From assembly GCA_905147135.1 (NCBI GenBank), contig LR990039.1:34655708-34719707 (forward strand): 64,000 bases of DNA, in the 5' to 3' direction. Positions 53,690 through 64,000 of this stretch are shown piece by piece; position 1 is the stretch's first letter, and each line of letters opens with the position of its first letter. Both the position numbers and the translations under genes were made by a program. The notes under the pieces were generated by a model, which was not told where the DNA came from, did no database searches, and worked only from the letters and a program-made list of their open reading frames with translations. Source of the stretch: Blastobasis lacticolella (lineage: Eukaryota > Arthropoda > Insecta > Lepidoptera > Blastobasidae).

Positions 53690-56345
53690 CACAGGAAGAT
53701 CCTACATAAAGCAGACTTGTATAAGGAAAAATCCATATTTAGCGAGCTTGTTTGTAGATTCCTTTTCCGAGTCTTGCCTGCGTCACCTCGTGCCTTAACT
53801 GCACCGAGCGCCACCGCCGCTTCGTCTGTTAGCTGGATTCCTAGCATCTTCTTTTTATTTAATTTTTTAACTTCCTTTTTTTCAACGTCCTACCCAACCT
53901 TTCTTCTCGACGAAGTAACGTATGGGAGACACTGCATCAATCAGGTCCAGTGTTTGCACTTTGTCGAGGCGGTAGCGCTTGACGAAGGCAGACTCAGATA
54001 AGGAAAAAGCCATATTTGGCGAGCTTGTTTGTAGATGCCTTTTCCGAGTCTTGCCTGCGTCACGTCGTGTCTGAATTGCACCGAGCGCCACCGCTGCTTC
54101 GTCTATTAGCTGGATTCCTAGCATATTTTTATGAAATTTTTAACTACCTTTGTTTCAACGTCCAACCCAACCTTTCTTCTCGACGAAGTAACGTATGGAG
54201 ACACTGCATCAATCAGGTCTAGTGTTTGCACTTTATCGAGGCGGAAGCGCTTGACGAAGGCAGGCTTGTATAAGGAAAAAGCCATATTTGGCGAGCTTGT
54301 TTGTAAATTCCTTTTCCGATTCTTGCCTGCGTCACCTCGTGTCTGAACTGCACCGAGCGCCACCGCCGCTTCGTCTATTAGCTGGATTCCTAGCATCTTC
54401 TTTTTATTTAATTTTTTAACTACCTTTGTTTCAACGTCCAACCAAACCTTTCTTCTCGACGAAGTAACGTATGGAGACACTGCATCAATCAGGTCCAGTG
54501 TTTGCACTATGTCGAGGCGGTAGCGCTTGACAAAGGCAGACTCAGATAAGGAAAAAGCCATATTTGGCGAGCTTGTTTGTAGATTCCTTTTCCGAGTCTT
54601 GCCTGCGTCACCTCGTGTCTGAACTGCACCGAGCGCCACGGCCGCTTCGTCTATTAGCTGGATTCCTAGCATCTTCTTTTTATTTAATTTTTAAACTACC
54701 TTTGTTTCAACGTCCAACCCATCTTTTCTTCTCGGCGAAGTAACGTATGGAGACACTGCATCAATTAGGTCCAGTGTTTGCACTTTATCGAGGCGGTAGC
54801 GCTTGACGAAGGCAGGCTTGTATAAGGAAAAAGCCATATTTGGCGAGCTTGTTTGTAAATTCCTTTTCCGATTCTTGCCTGCGTCACCTCGTGTCTGAAC
54901 TGCACCGAGCGCCACCGCCGCTTCGTCTATTAGCTGGATTCCTAGCATCTTCTTTTTATATAATAACTAGCTTTGTTTCAACGTCCTACCCAACCTGTCT
55001 TCTCGACGAAGTAACGTATGGAGACACTGCATCAATCAGGTCCAGTGTTTGCACTATGTCGAGGCGGTAGCGCTTGACAAAGGCAGACTCAGATAAGGAA
55101 AAAGCCATATTTGGCGAGCTTGTTTGTAGATTCCTTTTCCGAGTCTTGCCTGCGTCACCTCGTGTCTGAACTGCACCAAGTGACACCGCCGCTTCGTCTT
55201 TTAGCTTGATTCCTAGCATCTTCTTTTATTTAATATTTTAATTTTTTAATTACCTTTATTTCAACGTTCAACCCATCCATTCATCTCGACAAAGTAACGT
55301 ATGGAGACACTGCATCAATCAGGTCCAGTGTTTGCACTTTATCGAGGCGGTCGCGCTTGACGAAGGCAGACTTGTATAAGGAAAAAGCCATATTTAGCGA
55401 GCTTGTTTGTAGATTCCTTTTCCGAGTCTTGCCTGCGTCACCTCGTGTCTGAACTGCACCGAGCGCCACGGCCGCTTCGTCTATTAGCTGGATTCCTAGC
55501 ATCTTATTTTTATTTAATTTTTAAACTACCTTTGTTTCAACGTCCAACCCATCTTTTCTTCTCGGCGAAGTAACGTATGGAGACACTGCATCAATTAGGT
55601 CCAGTGTTTGCACTTTATCGAGGCGGTAGCGCTTGACGAAGGCAGACTCGGAGAAGGAAAAAGCCATATATGGCGAGCTTGTTTATAGATTCCTTTTCCG
55701 AGTCTTGCCTGCGTCACCTTGTGTCTGAACTGCACCGAGCGCCATCGCCGGTTCGTCTTTTAGCTGGATTCCTAGCATCTTTTTTTTTAATTTAATTTTT
55801 TAATTTTTATTATTTTTTTTCAACGTTCAACCCATCCATTCTTCTTGACTTAGAAACGTATGGAGACTGCATCAATCAGGTCCAGTGTTTGCCCTTTATT
55901 GAGGCGGTAGCGCTTGACGAAGGCAGACTCGGATAAGGAAAAAGCCATATTTAGCGAGCTTGTTTGTAGATTATTTATCCGAGTCTTGCCTGCGTCACCT
56001 CGTGTCTGAACTGCACCGAGCGCCATCGCCGGTTCGTCTTTTAGCTGAATTTCTAGCATCTTCTTTTTATTCCATTTTTTAATTACCTTTGTTTCAACGT
56101 CCAACCCATCCTTTCTTCTCGACGAAGTAACGTATGGAGACACTGCATCAATCAGGTCCAGAGTTTGCACTTTATTGAGGCGGTAGGCTTGACGAAGGCA
56201 GACTCGGATAAGGAAAAAGACATATTTAGCGAGCTTGTTTGTAGATGCCTTTTCCGAGTTTTGCCTGCGTCACCTCGTGTCTGAACTGCACCGAGCGCCA
56301 CTGCCGCTTCGTCTATTAGCTGGATTCCTAGCATCTTCTTTTTAT
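53690..56345 (-). repeat. Tandem array, ten ~276-bp monomers from a Harbinger transposase 5' end
   Basis: On the - strand each monomer begins ATGCTAGGAATCCAGCT-like and encodes MLGIQLIDEAAVALGAV, then TSSPNMAFSLSESAFVKRYR, LDLIDAVSPYVTSSRRK and DVETKVV. The Met codons lie near 53847, 54124, 54396, 54672, 54948, 55219, 55502, 55778, 56059 and 56334: spacings 271-283 bp, mostly 276 (92 codons). Homologous single copies sit in the Harbinger relics at 36640-36815 and 37560-37770. Many monomers remain open, and one frame (54672-54118) reads through two. The A/T-rich spacer encodes Lys/Asn. Confidence 0.85.
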
Positions 56346-56471
56346 TTAATTTTATAATTTTTTAAGTAAGAATTTACTACCTACCGTTCTTTGTCAACAT
56401 TTTGTTAAGATACCATTCCGATAAATAGTAAAGGACTTGACTAGTATTCAAAGTCAAATTATATTTGCTAC
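56346..56471. other. Junction between array and dispersed repeat
   Basis: Short AT-rich DNA with no recognised feature. Confidence 0.4.
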
Positions 56472-57109
56472 TTTATATAGTTCAAACAACAGTGATAACA
56501 GTCTCTAGATAATCTATCTAAAAAATAGGAAGTAAAATTAGGTATCTAATATTTAAGTTTTAAATTTCGACAGAGATACTACTGTGAAACTATTTAGCTT
56601 AAATTTATACGTATATTCTGAAAACGTAACAGGTAGAGTAGCAAACAAGGCCACATAAGTCATCAAATTTGGGCTCAATCTCGAATTGCCTACTTAGCAG
56701 AACGTCCAAAATCGCAGATTGTACAATTCTCAAAATGATTGGTTTCGCTCTGAGTCAGGTGTCAAAGTCCTTGTGACTTTAAAATGAACAGCAGTTGAGG
56801 AAGCACATAATTATATCGGTTAAACCAGAATAATGATCGTTGAGCGCATAAAGCACATGTGAGATGTAAAAGCAAAGACGCACCGAAGTCAGCCATAGCA
56901 CATCACCTGACTTTATAAGAATAAACAGTCATGAGTGACTTTATTAACGATAAAGCAACAAATATTAACAATATTGGGTTTCCTTTATTGTTTCTGGTGG
57001 TATCTGTAATATAAAATGTTAGGACTAATACACTTATTACATTTGGCTAAATACAGTCCTCTAAATTTAGAAGCAAAAAGCGTGAGAGCAAATCAAAGTT
57101 TTGTCCATA
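56472..57109. repeat. ~0.88-kb dispersed repeat, second copy, left part
   Basis: Matches 44484-45040. Interrupted after AAGTTTTGTCCATA by a LINE; it resumes at 63654. Confidence 0.85.
57096..57109. repeat. Target-site duplication, left
   Basis: AAGTTTTGTCCATA, identical to 63640-63653. Present once in the uninterrupted repeat copy near 45045. Confidence 0.9.
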
Positions 57110-57430
57110 GATGGATAGATAGATGTATCCGGGCCATTTTCCGCATTCAGGCGAACTCGCGCCCATTCTGCGTGGTTATGGTGTAGTCCAAGATACCCTA
57201 TTGTTCCTGCCATCCACACTCCTCCAGGAAACGCAGCAGTCCTTTAAGTTTTGCAAACGTCTTTGGAAGGGTTTGTGGTTGTCCGAGATGCTCATGCCTG
57301 TATGTTGCCACCCCCTCGCATGTCCGCAGGATGTGTGCTGCTGTCTCTTCTTCCCTCAGGCAGGCTCTGCACAAGGGGCTGTCGGTGAGACCTATGGTGA
57401 AGAGGTGTTTATTAAATGGACCGTGTCCCG

Positions 57431-60400
57431 TTAATGCTCCGGTCGGAGTTGCTTTATCGTTAGTTTTAAGAGCCTTTCGGAAAGGGGAGGGTTAATTTTC
57501 GGTAGAGCCTCCTTAGCTTGTCTGCATTCCTCTAGTGATGACCAGAGTTGGTTATGTTTTACCTTGATTCTATCTATCAGGTGTTTACGGGTCCATGCAA
57601 ATGGCATGGGTATAATTGGTTCCGGGCCTGTGGGCTTCATACTTGAGCCTCTTCTGGCCAACTCATCAGCTGCGTCGTTCCCCCTTGATCCGCTGTGTCC
57701 TTTAATCCATTGTAGGGTTATGGGATTTGTTTTACATACCTCATTTAAGCATTTGCGGCAGTTGAGTAGAAGCCCCGAGGTTGTGTTGTTGTTTTCAAGG
57801 GCCATGAGTACTGCCCTGCTGTCTGATAAAATCCTAATAGGCTGTTGTTCTACCTTCTTGTCTTGTACCGCGTATGTGGCTAGGATGATTCCCATGCACT
57901 CCGCTTGAAAGATCGTGTTGTACTTACCCAGTGGGGCAGCTATTTTGATGTTTTGGTCTTCAGAGAAAACTCCGCAACCTGTACCTGAGTCTGTTTTGGA
58001 CCCGTCAGTGAAGATCCTTACATCTTGACCGTTTCTACCTGCTTTGATATTCGGTCGCTAATAGCCTCAATCATTTGTTCCTTTTTTGTTTCGTCGTAGT
58101 AAAGTACCGTATGCGGGAGCGGTACTTTGTCCAATAGATTTGAGTGTTTTAAACGTACCATAGCTATTGTCGCGTCTTGTTGTACGTGAAGGTGGAGTGG
58201 TGTTAGGTTGAGCATAGCTTCCAGGGCTGCAGTTGGGGTTGTCCTCATGCAGCCGCTAACTGCCATGAAGGCTAGCCTTTGCAGTTTTTGTAGTTTTGCT
58301 ATTGTGGTGGATTGTTTGGTTTTGGTCCACCATACTACCGCTCCGTAGCAGAACATAGGCCTAATCACTGTTTTGTATAGCCACATTATGACTTTGGGGG
58401 ATAGTCCCCAGGTCTTCCATATCATCCTCCTGCATTGCCAGAAGGATATTGTAGCTTTGTTGTACCATGATTCAATTGGGTTGTTCCAGTTTAATTTGTT
58501 ATCAAGTATTACTCCTAGATATTTTACCTCCGTTGATAGAGTAAGTTGTGTTTTAAAGAGACTGGGTAGTCTATAGTTACCTAAAATTCGTTTATTCGTA
58601 AACATTACCATCTCTGTCTTCGTTAAATTAACTGAGAGACATACTCATTACACCACAGTTCCACCATTTTCAGAGCTCTCTGTGTAACTCCAGTGACGGT
58701 GTCCGCGTTGTTTCCAGTAATGAGTATGGCCAGATCATCAGCATAACCTACTGTGAAAAAATAGTTAGTTTAGTTTAGATATTAGTGTATTAGCCACCAA
58801 ATTCCATAGAAGAGGTGATAGGACTCCACCTTGCGGGCAACCTCTTACCACTGACACCTGTTTGTTAGGATTACTATCTAGTTGAATGACTCTTTTGCTA
58901 AGCATGTTCTCTATCCATCCCGAGATAGTTACCGGGACATTGTGTTTGTTTAATGCGTTTTTAATGCTTGTGAAGTTAGTTTTGTCAAAGGCTCCATCAT
59001 ATCTATAAAAGTACCTAGACATATTGCTTTATTTTGAATTGCATATTCGATTTTCCCAACTACTGCATGCAGTGCCGATTCTGTAGATTTACCCTTTGTA
59101 TATGCATGTTGATTTTTGTGCAAGGGATGTTTTATAAGTGCCTTATCTCTCATCTCCTTGTCGCATAGGCGTTCAAGGGTCTTGAGGAGGAAGGAGGTAA
59201 GACTAATTGGTCTGAACGATTTCGTATCGGTATTCGTATCACTTTTCCCTTACTTTGGTGACTTACGAAGGTGACTCTTACCTTTCGCCAATTAGACGGT
59301 ATATATCTGTGAGCCAAGAATGCTCTTAATATATCCGTCAGCAGGTGTATCATGCGTTCGCCTGCCCATTTTAAGAGTCCAGGGAAGATTTCGTCTGACC
59401 CCGCTGCTTTAAATGTTTGAAAACTGTTAAAGACCCAGTTTACTGACTCACTGGTAACTACTTCACCTGCGATTTTCCAGTCCTCTGCGGTGGGTGTGTA
59501 TGTCTCCTCGGTGATATCCGAGTTGCTTGTATTGTGGAGTTTACAACCGGGGAAGTGTGTTTGAAGCAGGGTTTCCTCCGACTCCTCAGCAGTGCTTGTC
59601 ATTGTACTGTCTGGTTTGCGCAGTACACCTTGTTGTGTTTCCATAGGTTTGGATAGGACTTTCCTTACCCTTTGCCTGTTCGTTGGATTCGATGTTGGTA
59701 CAGTACTTTTTCCATGTTGCATACTTCATGTACCTGATTTCTTTTTTGTACTTTGCTTTTTCTTCTTTGTATAATTCCCAGTCTTCCTCAGATCTAGTGT
59801 TCATTGCTCTGTTAAACTATTGTCTCACTTTTTTCCTAATTCTGTCTTATTTGGGACCCCACCACGGTTGCTGTTTGGCGGTGGGATTGGAGACTCTCGG
59901 TTTGGGACAGCTTTTATGATAGCAGTTAATGATTAACGTTGTTAGTTGTTCTACCTGTTTTTCTATTTGTTGCGTGTCGGTTAATTTAAGTGGCTTACTC
60001 ATGTGTTTAACCTCTTCCTCAACCAGAGCTGTGTATTTATTAATGTTTGTCTTTCTCGGGTTTCTACGTAGCACCGTGTTAGTATTAGCTATGTTTAGAT
60101 CGTACAGACTCCACCTGTGGTCTGAACAGGATGCCTCAGAAGAGACTCTCCAGTTCGATATTAGTTTGGCCGCGGTTTCTGTAGCTAGTGTTAGATCAAT
60201 TATCGTTTGACTTCTTTTGTTTACAAATGTCGGTTCTGCACCGTTGTTAATAATTAGCAGGATAGTTGTGAACAGGTATTCAACTAGCAGTTTACCTCTA
60301 TTGTTTTCGTTCTTTATCCCCCATTGTGGATGATGTGCATTTGCGTCCGTCCCAATAATGAGCTCCAGCTTGGATTCTTGTTTGTGGGATCTAGTTTGTT

Positions 60401-60688
60401 GGTTATCCTTATAGTTGTTAGATCTCAGTAATTAAGGAGTTGTTGTGCATGTATATTGTTACTAGTATATATGCATGTTCTGGGTGATTCAGTCGAATTG
60501 TATATCTTACCTCCTGTATATAGGAGACCGCATATGCGGTCCGCTCTAATCCAGGGCTCTTGGATTAGGGCGATGGTGGTGTTGTGAACCTCCAGCCATT
60601 TGCGTAGTTGAGCCGTGGCGGTTTGGCTGTGATGGAGGTTTATTTGGATGATGTTGATGTTGGGGTTAGGCGAAGTCAGCGCCATCAT
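57431..60688 (-). pseudogene. ORF2 of LOA-like element 2 (endonuclease, RT, RNase H)
   Basis: Starts near 60688 with INIIQINLHHSQTATAQL and IALIQEPWIR (AP endonuclease). Further pieces: QPWWGPK (about 59850), SDEIFPGLLKW (about 59380), QHAYTKGKSTESALHA (59130), VVRGCPQGGVLSPLLW (58840), a YADDLA box at about 58745, LSTEVKYLGVILDNKLNW (58530), then RNase H with ILSDSRAVLMAL and HSGSRGNDAADELA (57830-57640). At least seven breaks divide it. The linker and C-terminal Cys motif are decayed. Confidence 0.82.
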
Positions 60689-61853
60689 CCATGAGCGCTC
60701 TCTCCTCCTCGTCTAGGCTCATATCGCCTAGGTTGCGGGAGCATTCGTCGTCGCTGCCGCTGGATCCCGGTATGGCGGAATCCATCGGCAGCGCTGACGG
60801 TGGTGGTAGTAGCGACTCTGTCTGGAGTGTTGTTGGGCCTGGAATGGCTGTATCTACCATTGGGCTAGGTTCTTCCGTCTGTGCCAGTGGGGTGTCCTGC
60901 TTCTCCTCCTCTTCGGCTCTTCCCGCCGGGCGCTACGAAAACTTCCCCCCCACGACCTGGAACTTCACGTAGACTGACCCTAGACAGAAGCACAGCCTAC
61001 GCTCTCTCTCCAGCAGTGTGGGGACGATAGTTTCCGGGACGCTGACAACGACGAAGGTATTACCCGTTTGAACGTCAACCTTATGCACTCGCCACGCGTC
61101 CATCTGAGCCGAATCGTTTAGGTAGCGCAGTGTCTTACCTATCAATTTCGCATCAGGCCATTCACCGGGTACCAGTATCCCACAGCGAACGCGTCGTTGG
61201 AGCTCGTGCTCTTCCTTTACACATATGGTATCTCCACTGCTCAGGATGACATTCTGTAGCGTGTTCCTGACCCACTCTTTGGCGTCAGTACTGAGGCACC
61301 ACAGCTTCAGTTTACCATCTGTGTAAATTGGTTTCCCTTGGAAGCCCGGGCCCAGCCTCAAGTTGTTGCTTGCTGCCTCCATAATTTTCTGGCAGAGTAT
61401 CTTTTCCACCTCAGTGGCTTGTTCCCGTCCCAGATGATTTTTTTGGTTGGTGACCCCCACCACCAAGTTTGGTTTCGCTGCATCAGCGTAACTACCAGGC
61501 TGTGGTCTACGCGGAGTCGCAAACTTCTGTCGTTTAGGACCCTCTCTCGGCGTGATGGTTTCGTCGAGACGGTTCCTTTTGACTGGGGTTTGCGCCTCCT
61601 CGTGACCAGCAATACCTTGCAGCGCAGTTCCGGGGTTCCTGCATGTCCGGTACGCCTTTGGAGGCGGTCTGCCCACCACAGGATGAGTTGCCTCACCCGT
61701 AGCCGGCAGCCCAGCGTCCTTGGATGTCCCAGGTTGGGGTTCCCCTTCACTAGAAAGAGAGGCAAGGCGTCTGAATTCCTTTGCCCTCTTTTTCTTGCTT
61801 GGCTTCACTTTTCGGGTCCTCTCAGCCACCTTGGCCGGTACCCTCAGGGCCAC
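60666..61853 (-). pseudogene. ORF1 of LOA-like element 2 (DUF4780-like)
   Basis: 306 open codons (61853-60933): basic N-terminus (KVKPSKKKRAKEFRRL), then NHLGREQATEVEKILCQKI and GKLKLWCLSTDAKEWVRN, in the same layout as the middle domain of element 1 ORF1. One frameshift near 60930, then an acidic C-terminal piece (60860-60666: SGSDDECSRNLGDMSLDEEE) ending at TAA. The stop lies about 20 bp inside the start of ORF2, so the ORFs overlap, unlike the TAATG of element 1. Confidence 0.7.
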
Positions 61854-61917
61854 CAGAGTCCATTGGATCAGGCTTTGGTTGTTGTTGTGAGGTTGTGGTC
61901 ACCTGGCTCGGTGTCGC

Positions 61918-62169
61918 TTAACTGGGCCCAGCAGCAGAATCTGCCACTGTGTTCCCAGTTGCTGCCACTCCTGCCGGAACCTCAACTTCGACGGTGGGGC
62001 CGCTCGTACCGGTCGGCCTTGGTCCCAGGGATTTCTCCGTGGAACCAACACCCACCGGTATGGGGCCCGCCGGCCGCCTGCTACGTGTTGGAGGCTTGCC
62101 TCCCCTACCGCGCTGTCCCTGCGCGTGCTTATTGTCGGATGCTGGTTGCTTGCAATTGTTATTATACAT
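61918..62169 (-). CDS. Upstream basic ORF of LOA-like element 2 (candidate ORF0)
   Basis: 83 aa: MYNNNCKQPASDNKHAQG, QRGRGGKPPTRSRRPAG, then a Pro/Gly/Thr-rich tail. The position (just upstream of ORF1) and the Asn/Gln/Arg-Gly composition parallel 9801-10247 in element 1. No domain recognised. It may be a decayed N-terminus of ORF1. Confidence 0.35.
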   Translation of the reverse strand: MYNNNCKQPASDNKHAQGQRGRGGKPPTRSRRPAGPIPVGVGSTEKSLGPRPTGTSGPTVEVEVPAGVAATGNTVADSAAGPS

Positions 62170-62839
62170 ATTTTAGTATTGTTTGTTTTCATCCTTCCGG
62201 TTTCCCACCCGCCACGGAGCCCGAACCTGGGGTGCCTTTTTCGTAAGAGGCACCAGGATTACCGGAAGAATATAGGGACAAGAGTTGGGAGTCGTGCGCG
62301 ACATCGGCAGCTCGTAGTGTCCAGCTTGCTGGGCCGTACACCCTAGCCACCTCAGCATGGCCGCCCCCATCCCGTATGAGACCCCCCCCCCCCTCGCCGG
62401 CAGACCATAAGTGGAATCCAAAGCCGATTGATCCTATGTGGCTAGCTCAAGACCGCCCGTTTGAGAGAAACTCCGGACCAAAGACGAGTGTTGCGATCGG
62501 CGGGCACAACCGCCGGCCCACCTCACGCTCAGCCACCAGGATTCCTTCATCCCTCCGTACGGGTCTCCACTCACGGCACAAACACGTGGGTGGCACGGTT
62601 CTACCCGTCGCTAGCCCGCATAATAAATTATACGGTGGCGATTCGGGCCCGTGACTGTTGTGCCACGAATCAGTCACCGTTTAAAGAGCTGCTGGGCAAC
62701 ACCTATTTAATGGCGGTGCTTGTTCGCCATGTCATAGGGTCGTCATCGGGATTGCTGTGTCTTTTCCTGGGGTTCTCATGTAGCTGAGGTACCCCAACAC
62801 TCCCTGTTGGTCCTACCGCCTCGGTCCGGGACTGCTTAT

Positions 62840-63580
62840 TTCGGTTGCCCTTCATTCGCAGCTATCCTGCATACTGGAATGTGTCTGTGGAAATTACCGA
62901 CAGCTCCTGGGTGTTGAGCTATCAACCAATCTCAACTTTGGACAGTACATCGAATCAAAAGCCAAGACTGCAGCTAAAAAACTTGGAATTCTCTCGAAGG
63001 TCAAGCGGTACTTCTCTTCAAGGCAGTTGCTTCAGTTATATCAAGCACAAGTCCGATCTTGCATGGAGTACTGCTGCCACCTCTGGGATGGATCAGCCAA
63101 ATACCAACTGGCTGCTTTGGATTCGGTGGAAAAACGTGCAAAAAGATTAATTTGTGATCCGCAGTTGATTGAAGCTAAGCGGCAGAGCCACGAGCATCGG
63201 CGTGGGGTTGCGCGTTTGTCGGTTTGCACTACAGGTTGCACTTCGGTGAGTGTGCGAAGCAGTTGCACGACCTCATTCCGCCGGCCCCTTTCCGCCATCG
63301 GGAGACGCGATCCGGGCGATCGCTTCATCCTTATGTCGTGGATCTTCCAACTATCCGCACGAGCCGCTTTGGCTCGACTTTAATAATGCGTACGGCTAAG
63401 GAATGGAATGCGTTGCCTGCGAGTGTGTTCCCTGATCAATATAATCTGGATGCCTTCAAGGCTAGAGTGAATAGGCTGTTCCTAGACAGGCATGCTCCAT
63501 CTTCGACCGCATTGTCACTTACCACCAGGTGAGGTGGCGGTCAAATGCCTGTCCAGTAACGTAATAAAAAAAAAAATACT
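62840..63580 (+). pseudogene. CR1/jockey-type LINE, RT C-terminus and poly(A) tail
   Basis: The + strand carries LGVELSTNLNFGQYIESK-like sequence, YQAQVRSCMEYCCHLWDGSA, ALDSVEKRAKRLICD, LHDLIPPAPFRHRETRSG and MRTAKEWNALPASVFPDQYN, then LDAFKARVNRLFLDRHAPS, across two or three frames. It ends in AATAAAAAAAAAAA near 63565. The family is very common in Lepidoptera. The tail matches 1655-1830. Confidence 0.8.
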
Positions 63581-63639
63581 ACATGACTGTTCACTATCCG
63601 CCACCTGTGATCCGGTAGGTAGCTGAGGCTCGCCCCCAC

Positions 63640-63653
63640 AAGTTTTGTCCATA
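63640..63653. repeat. Target-site duplication, right
   Basis: AAGTTTTGTCCATA, identical to 57096-57109. Confidence 0.9.
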
Positions 63654-63927
63654 AAATAAGGTCAATTTTTCCATGAAATAAGGCCTATTCAAAAGAAATA
63701 AAATTGCAATAATTTATCCCAAGATATTAAAAAGTTGTATTTTCGCGTTTATATTCAGAACGACCACTGCTATTTAAATAGCTTTTTTGGTTGTTGGGTA
63801 TCTAATTTTCAGTAAGTACAAGGTTTATATGCAATAAAGAAAAAGGGTAGGGTAGGGTAAGGTAGCGGTAGGATGCCACACGAAAGAAGTCGCAGCGTTC
63901 CCACTAGTGCTATGTATAGATAGATAA
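63654..63927. repeat. ~0.88-kb dispersed repeat, second copy, right part
   Basis: AAATAAGGTCAATTTTT.. to CTATGTATAGATAGATAAC, matching 45055-45359. Continues the copy broken at 57109. Confidence 0.85.
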
Positions 63928-64000
63928 CTTATTTAATGTACCAAAAAGTGTAAATCTGTTGGCAAATAAATAAATAAAATAAATAAATAAACCTACCTAC

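Larger units (their letters stand above)
57110..63639 (-). mobile_element. Second LOA-like non-LTR element, degenerate, with nested LINE
   Basis: Flanked by the 14-bp duplication AAGTTTTGTCCATA (57096-57109 and 63640-63653). The 3' end (left) has a tetranucleotide tail (GATGGATAGATAGATG on +). Same gene order as the element at 4635-10298: small basic ORF, ORF1, ORF2 with endonuclease, RT and RNase H. The two are different families. A GC-rich 5' region at 62200-62830 contains or adjoins a + strand CR1/jockey-type fragment (62840-63580), probably a later nested insertion. Confidence 0.75.

Noticed and set aside
53690..56345. CRISPR array or variable repeat protein gene
   Set aside because: Units are 276 bp, contiguous without spacers, and homologous to Harbinger transposase coding sequence. 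No long open frame runs through the array.
61338..62246. 302-codon + strand frame
   Set aside because: Antisense shadow of ORF1 and the 5' region of LOA-like element 2; no recognisable domain.

Overview
This is a eukaryotic window, most likely from a moth or butterfly. The host genes have short, GC-rich exons with GT-AG introns. The AT-rich non-coding DNA carries dispersed repeats typical of Lepidoptera, such as the motif CGCGACTTCGTCCGCG and the motif AAATTTCATCAAAATCCGTT, and many different transposable elements. I found no bacterial operon, CRISPR array, rRNA gene or functional tRNA gene.

Only two host genes can be supported. (1) A pancreatic-lipase-family gene lies on the + strand (221-14630). 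Seven exons are certain or nearly so, plus a tentative signal-peptide exon. The spliced frame sums to 981 bp (326 aa) and keeps the Ser-Asp-His triad. Its introns hold a complete 5.66-kb non-LTR retrotransposon with 12-bp target-site duplications, and several LINE fragments. (2) An SLC22/organic-cation-transporter-like gene lies on the - strand (23490-19019). Its four exons give 1488 bp (495 aa). The two genes converge, with their 3' ends about 4.4 kb apart.

From about 23.5 kb to the end I recognise no host gene; the DNA is a layered transposon cemetery. In order it holds: an 8-bp-TSD hAT-type MITE (25.8 kb); the C-terminal part of a restriction-like-endonuclease LINE (28 kb); two direct copies of a composite repeat that joins a tRNA-like head to an RTE-type reverse transcriptase tail (28.6-31.5 kb), one of them split by a 1.3-kb long-inverted-repeat element; two adjacent decayed PIF/Harbinger copies, one interrupted by an unidentified, possibly capsid-derived sequence (34.3-38 kb); a foldback cluster (38.3-39.3 kb); a THAP-domain relic; a Copia gag fragment; a TA-flanked inverted-repeat element (43.3-44.3 kb); another CCHC/PD-type LINE tail fused through a perfect palindrome to a truncated Ty3/Gypsy element (47.7-51.7 kb); and a tandem array of ten ~276-bp monomers derived from the N-terminal coding part of the Harbinger transposase (53.7-56.3 kb). 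The window ends with a second LOA-like LINE inserted, with a 14-bp duplication, into another dispersed repeat (57.1-63.6 kb).

The most informative observations are the UAAUG stop-start overlap in the LOA element, the extra upstream ORF shared by both LOA-like copies, the Harbinger-derived satellite array, the long-TIR element with a paralogous empty site nearby, and two palindromes that sit exactly on rearrangement or frameshift breakpoints. Everything is read by eye from sequence; no database search was run.
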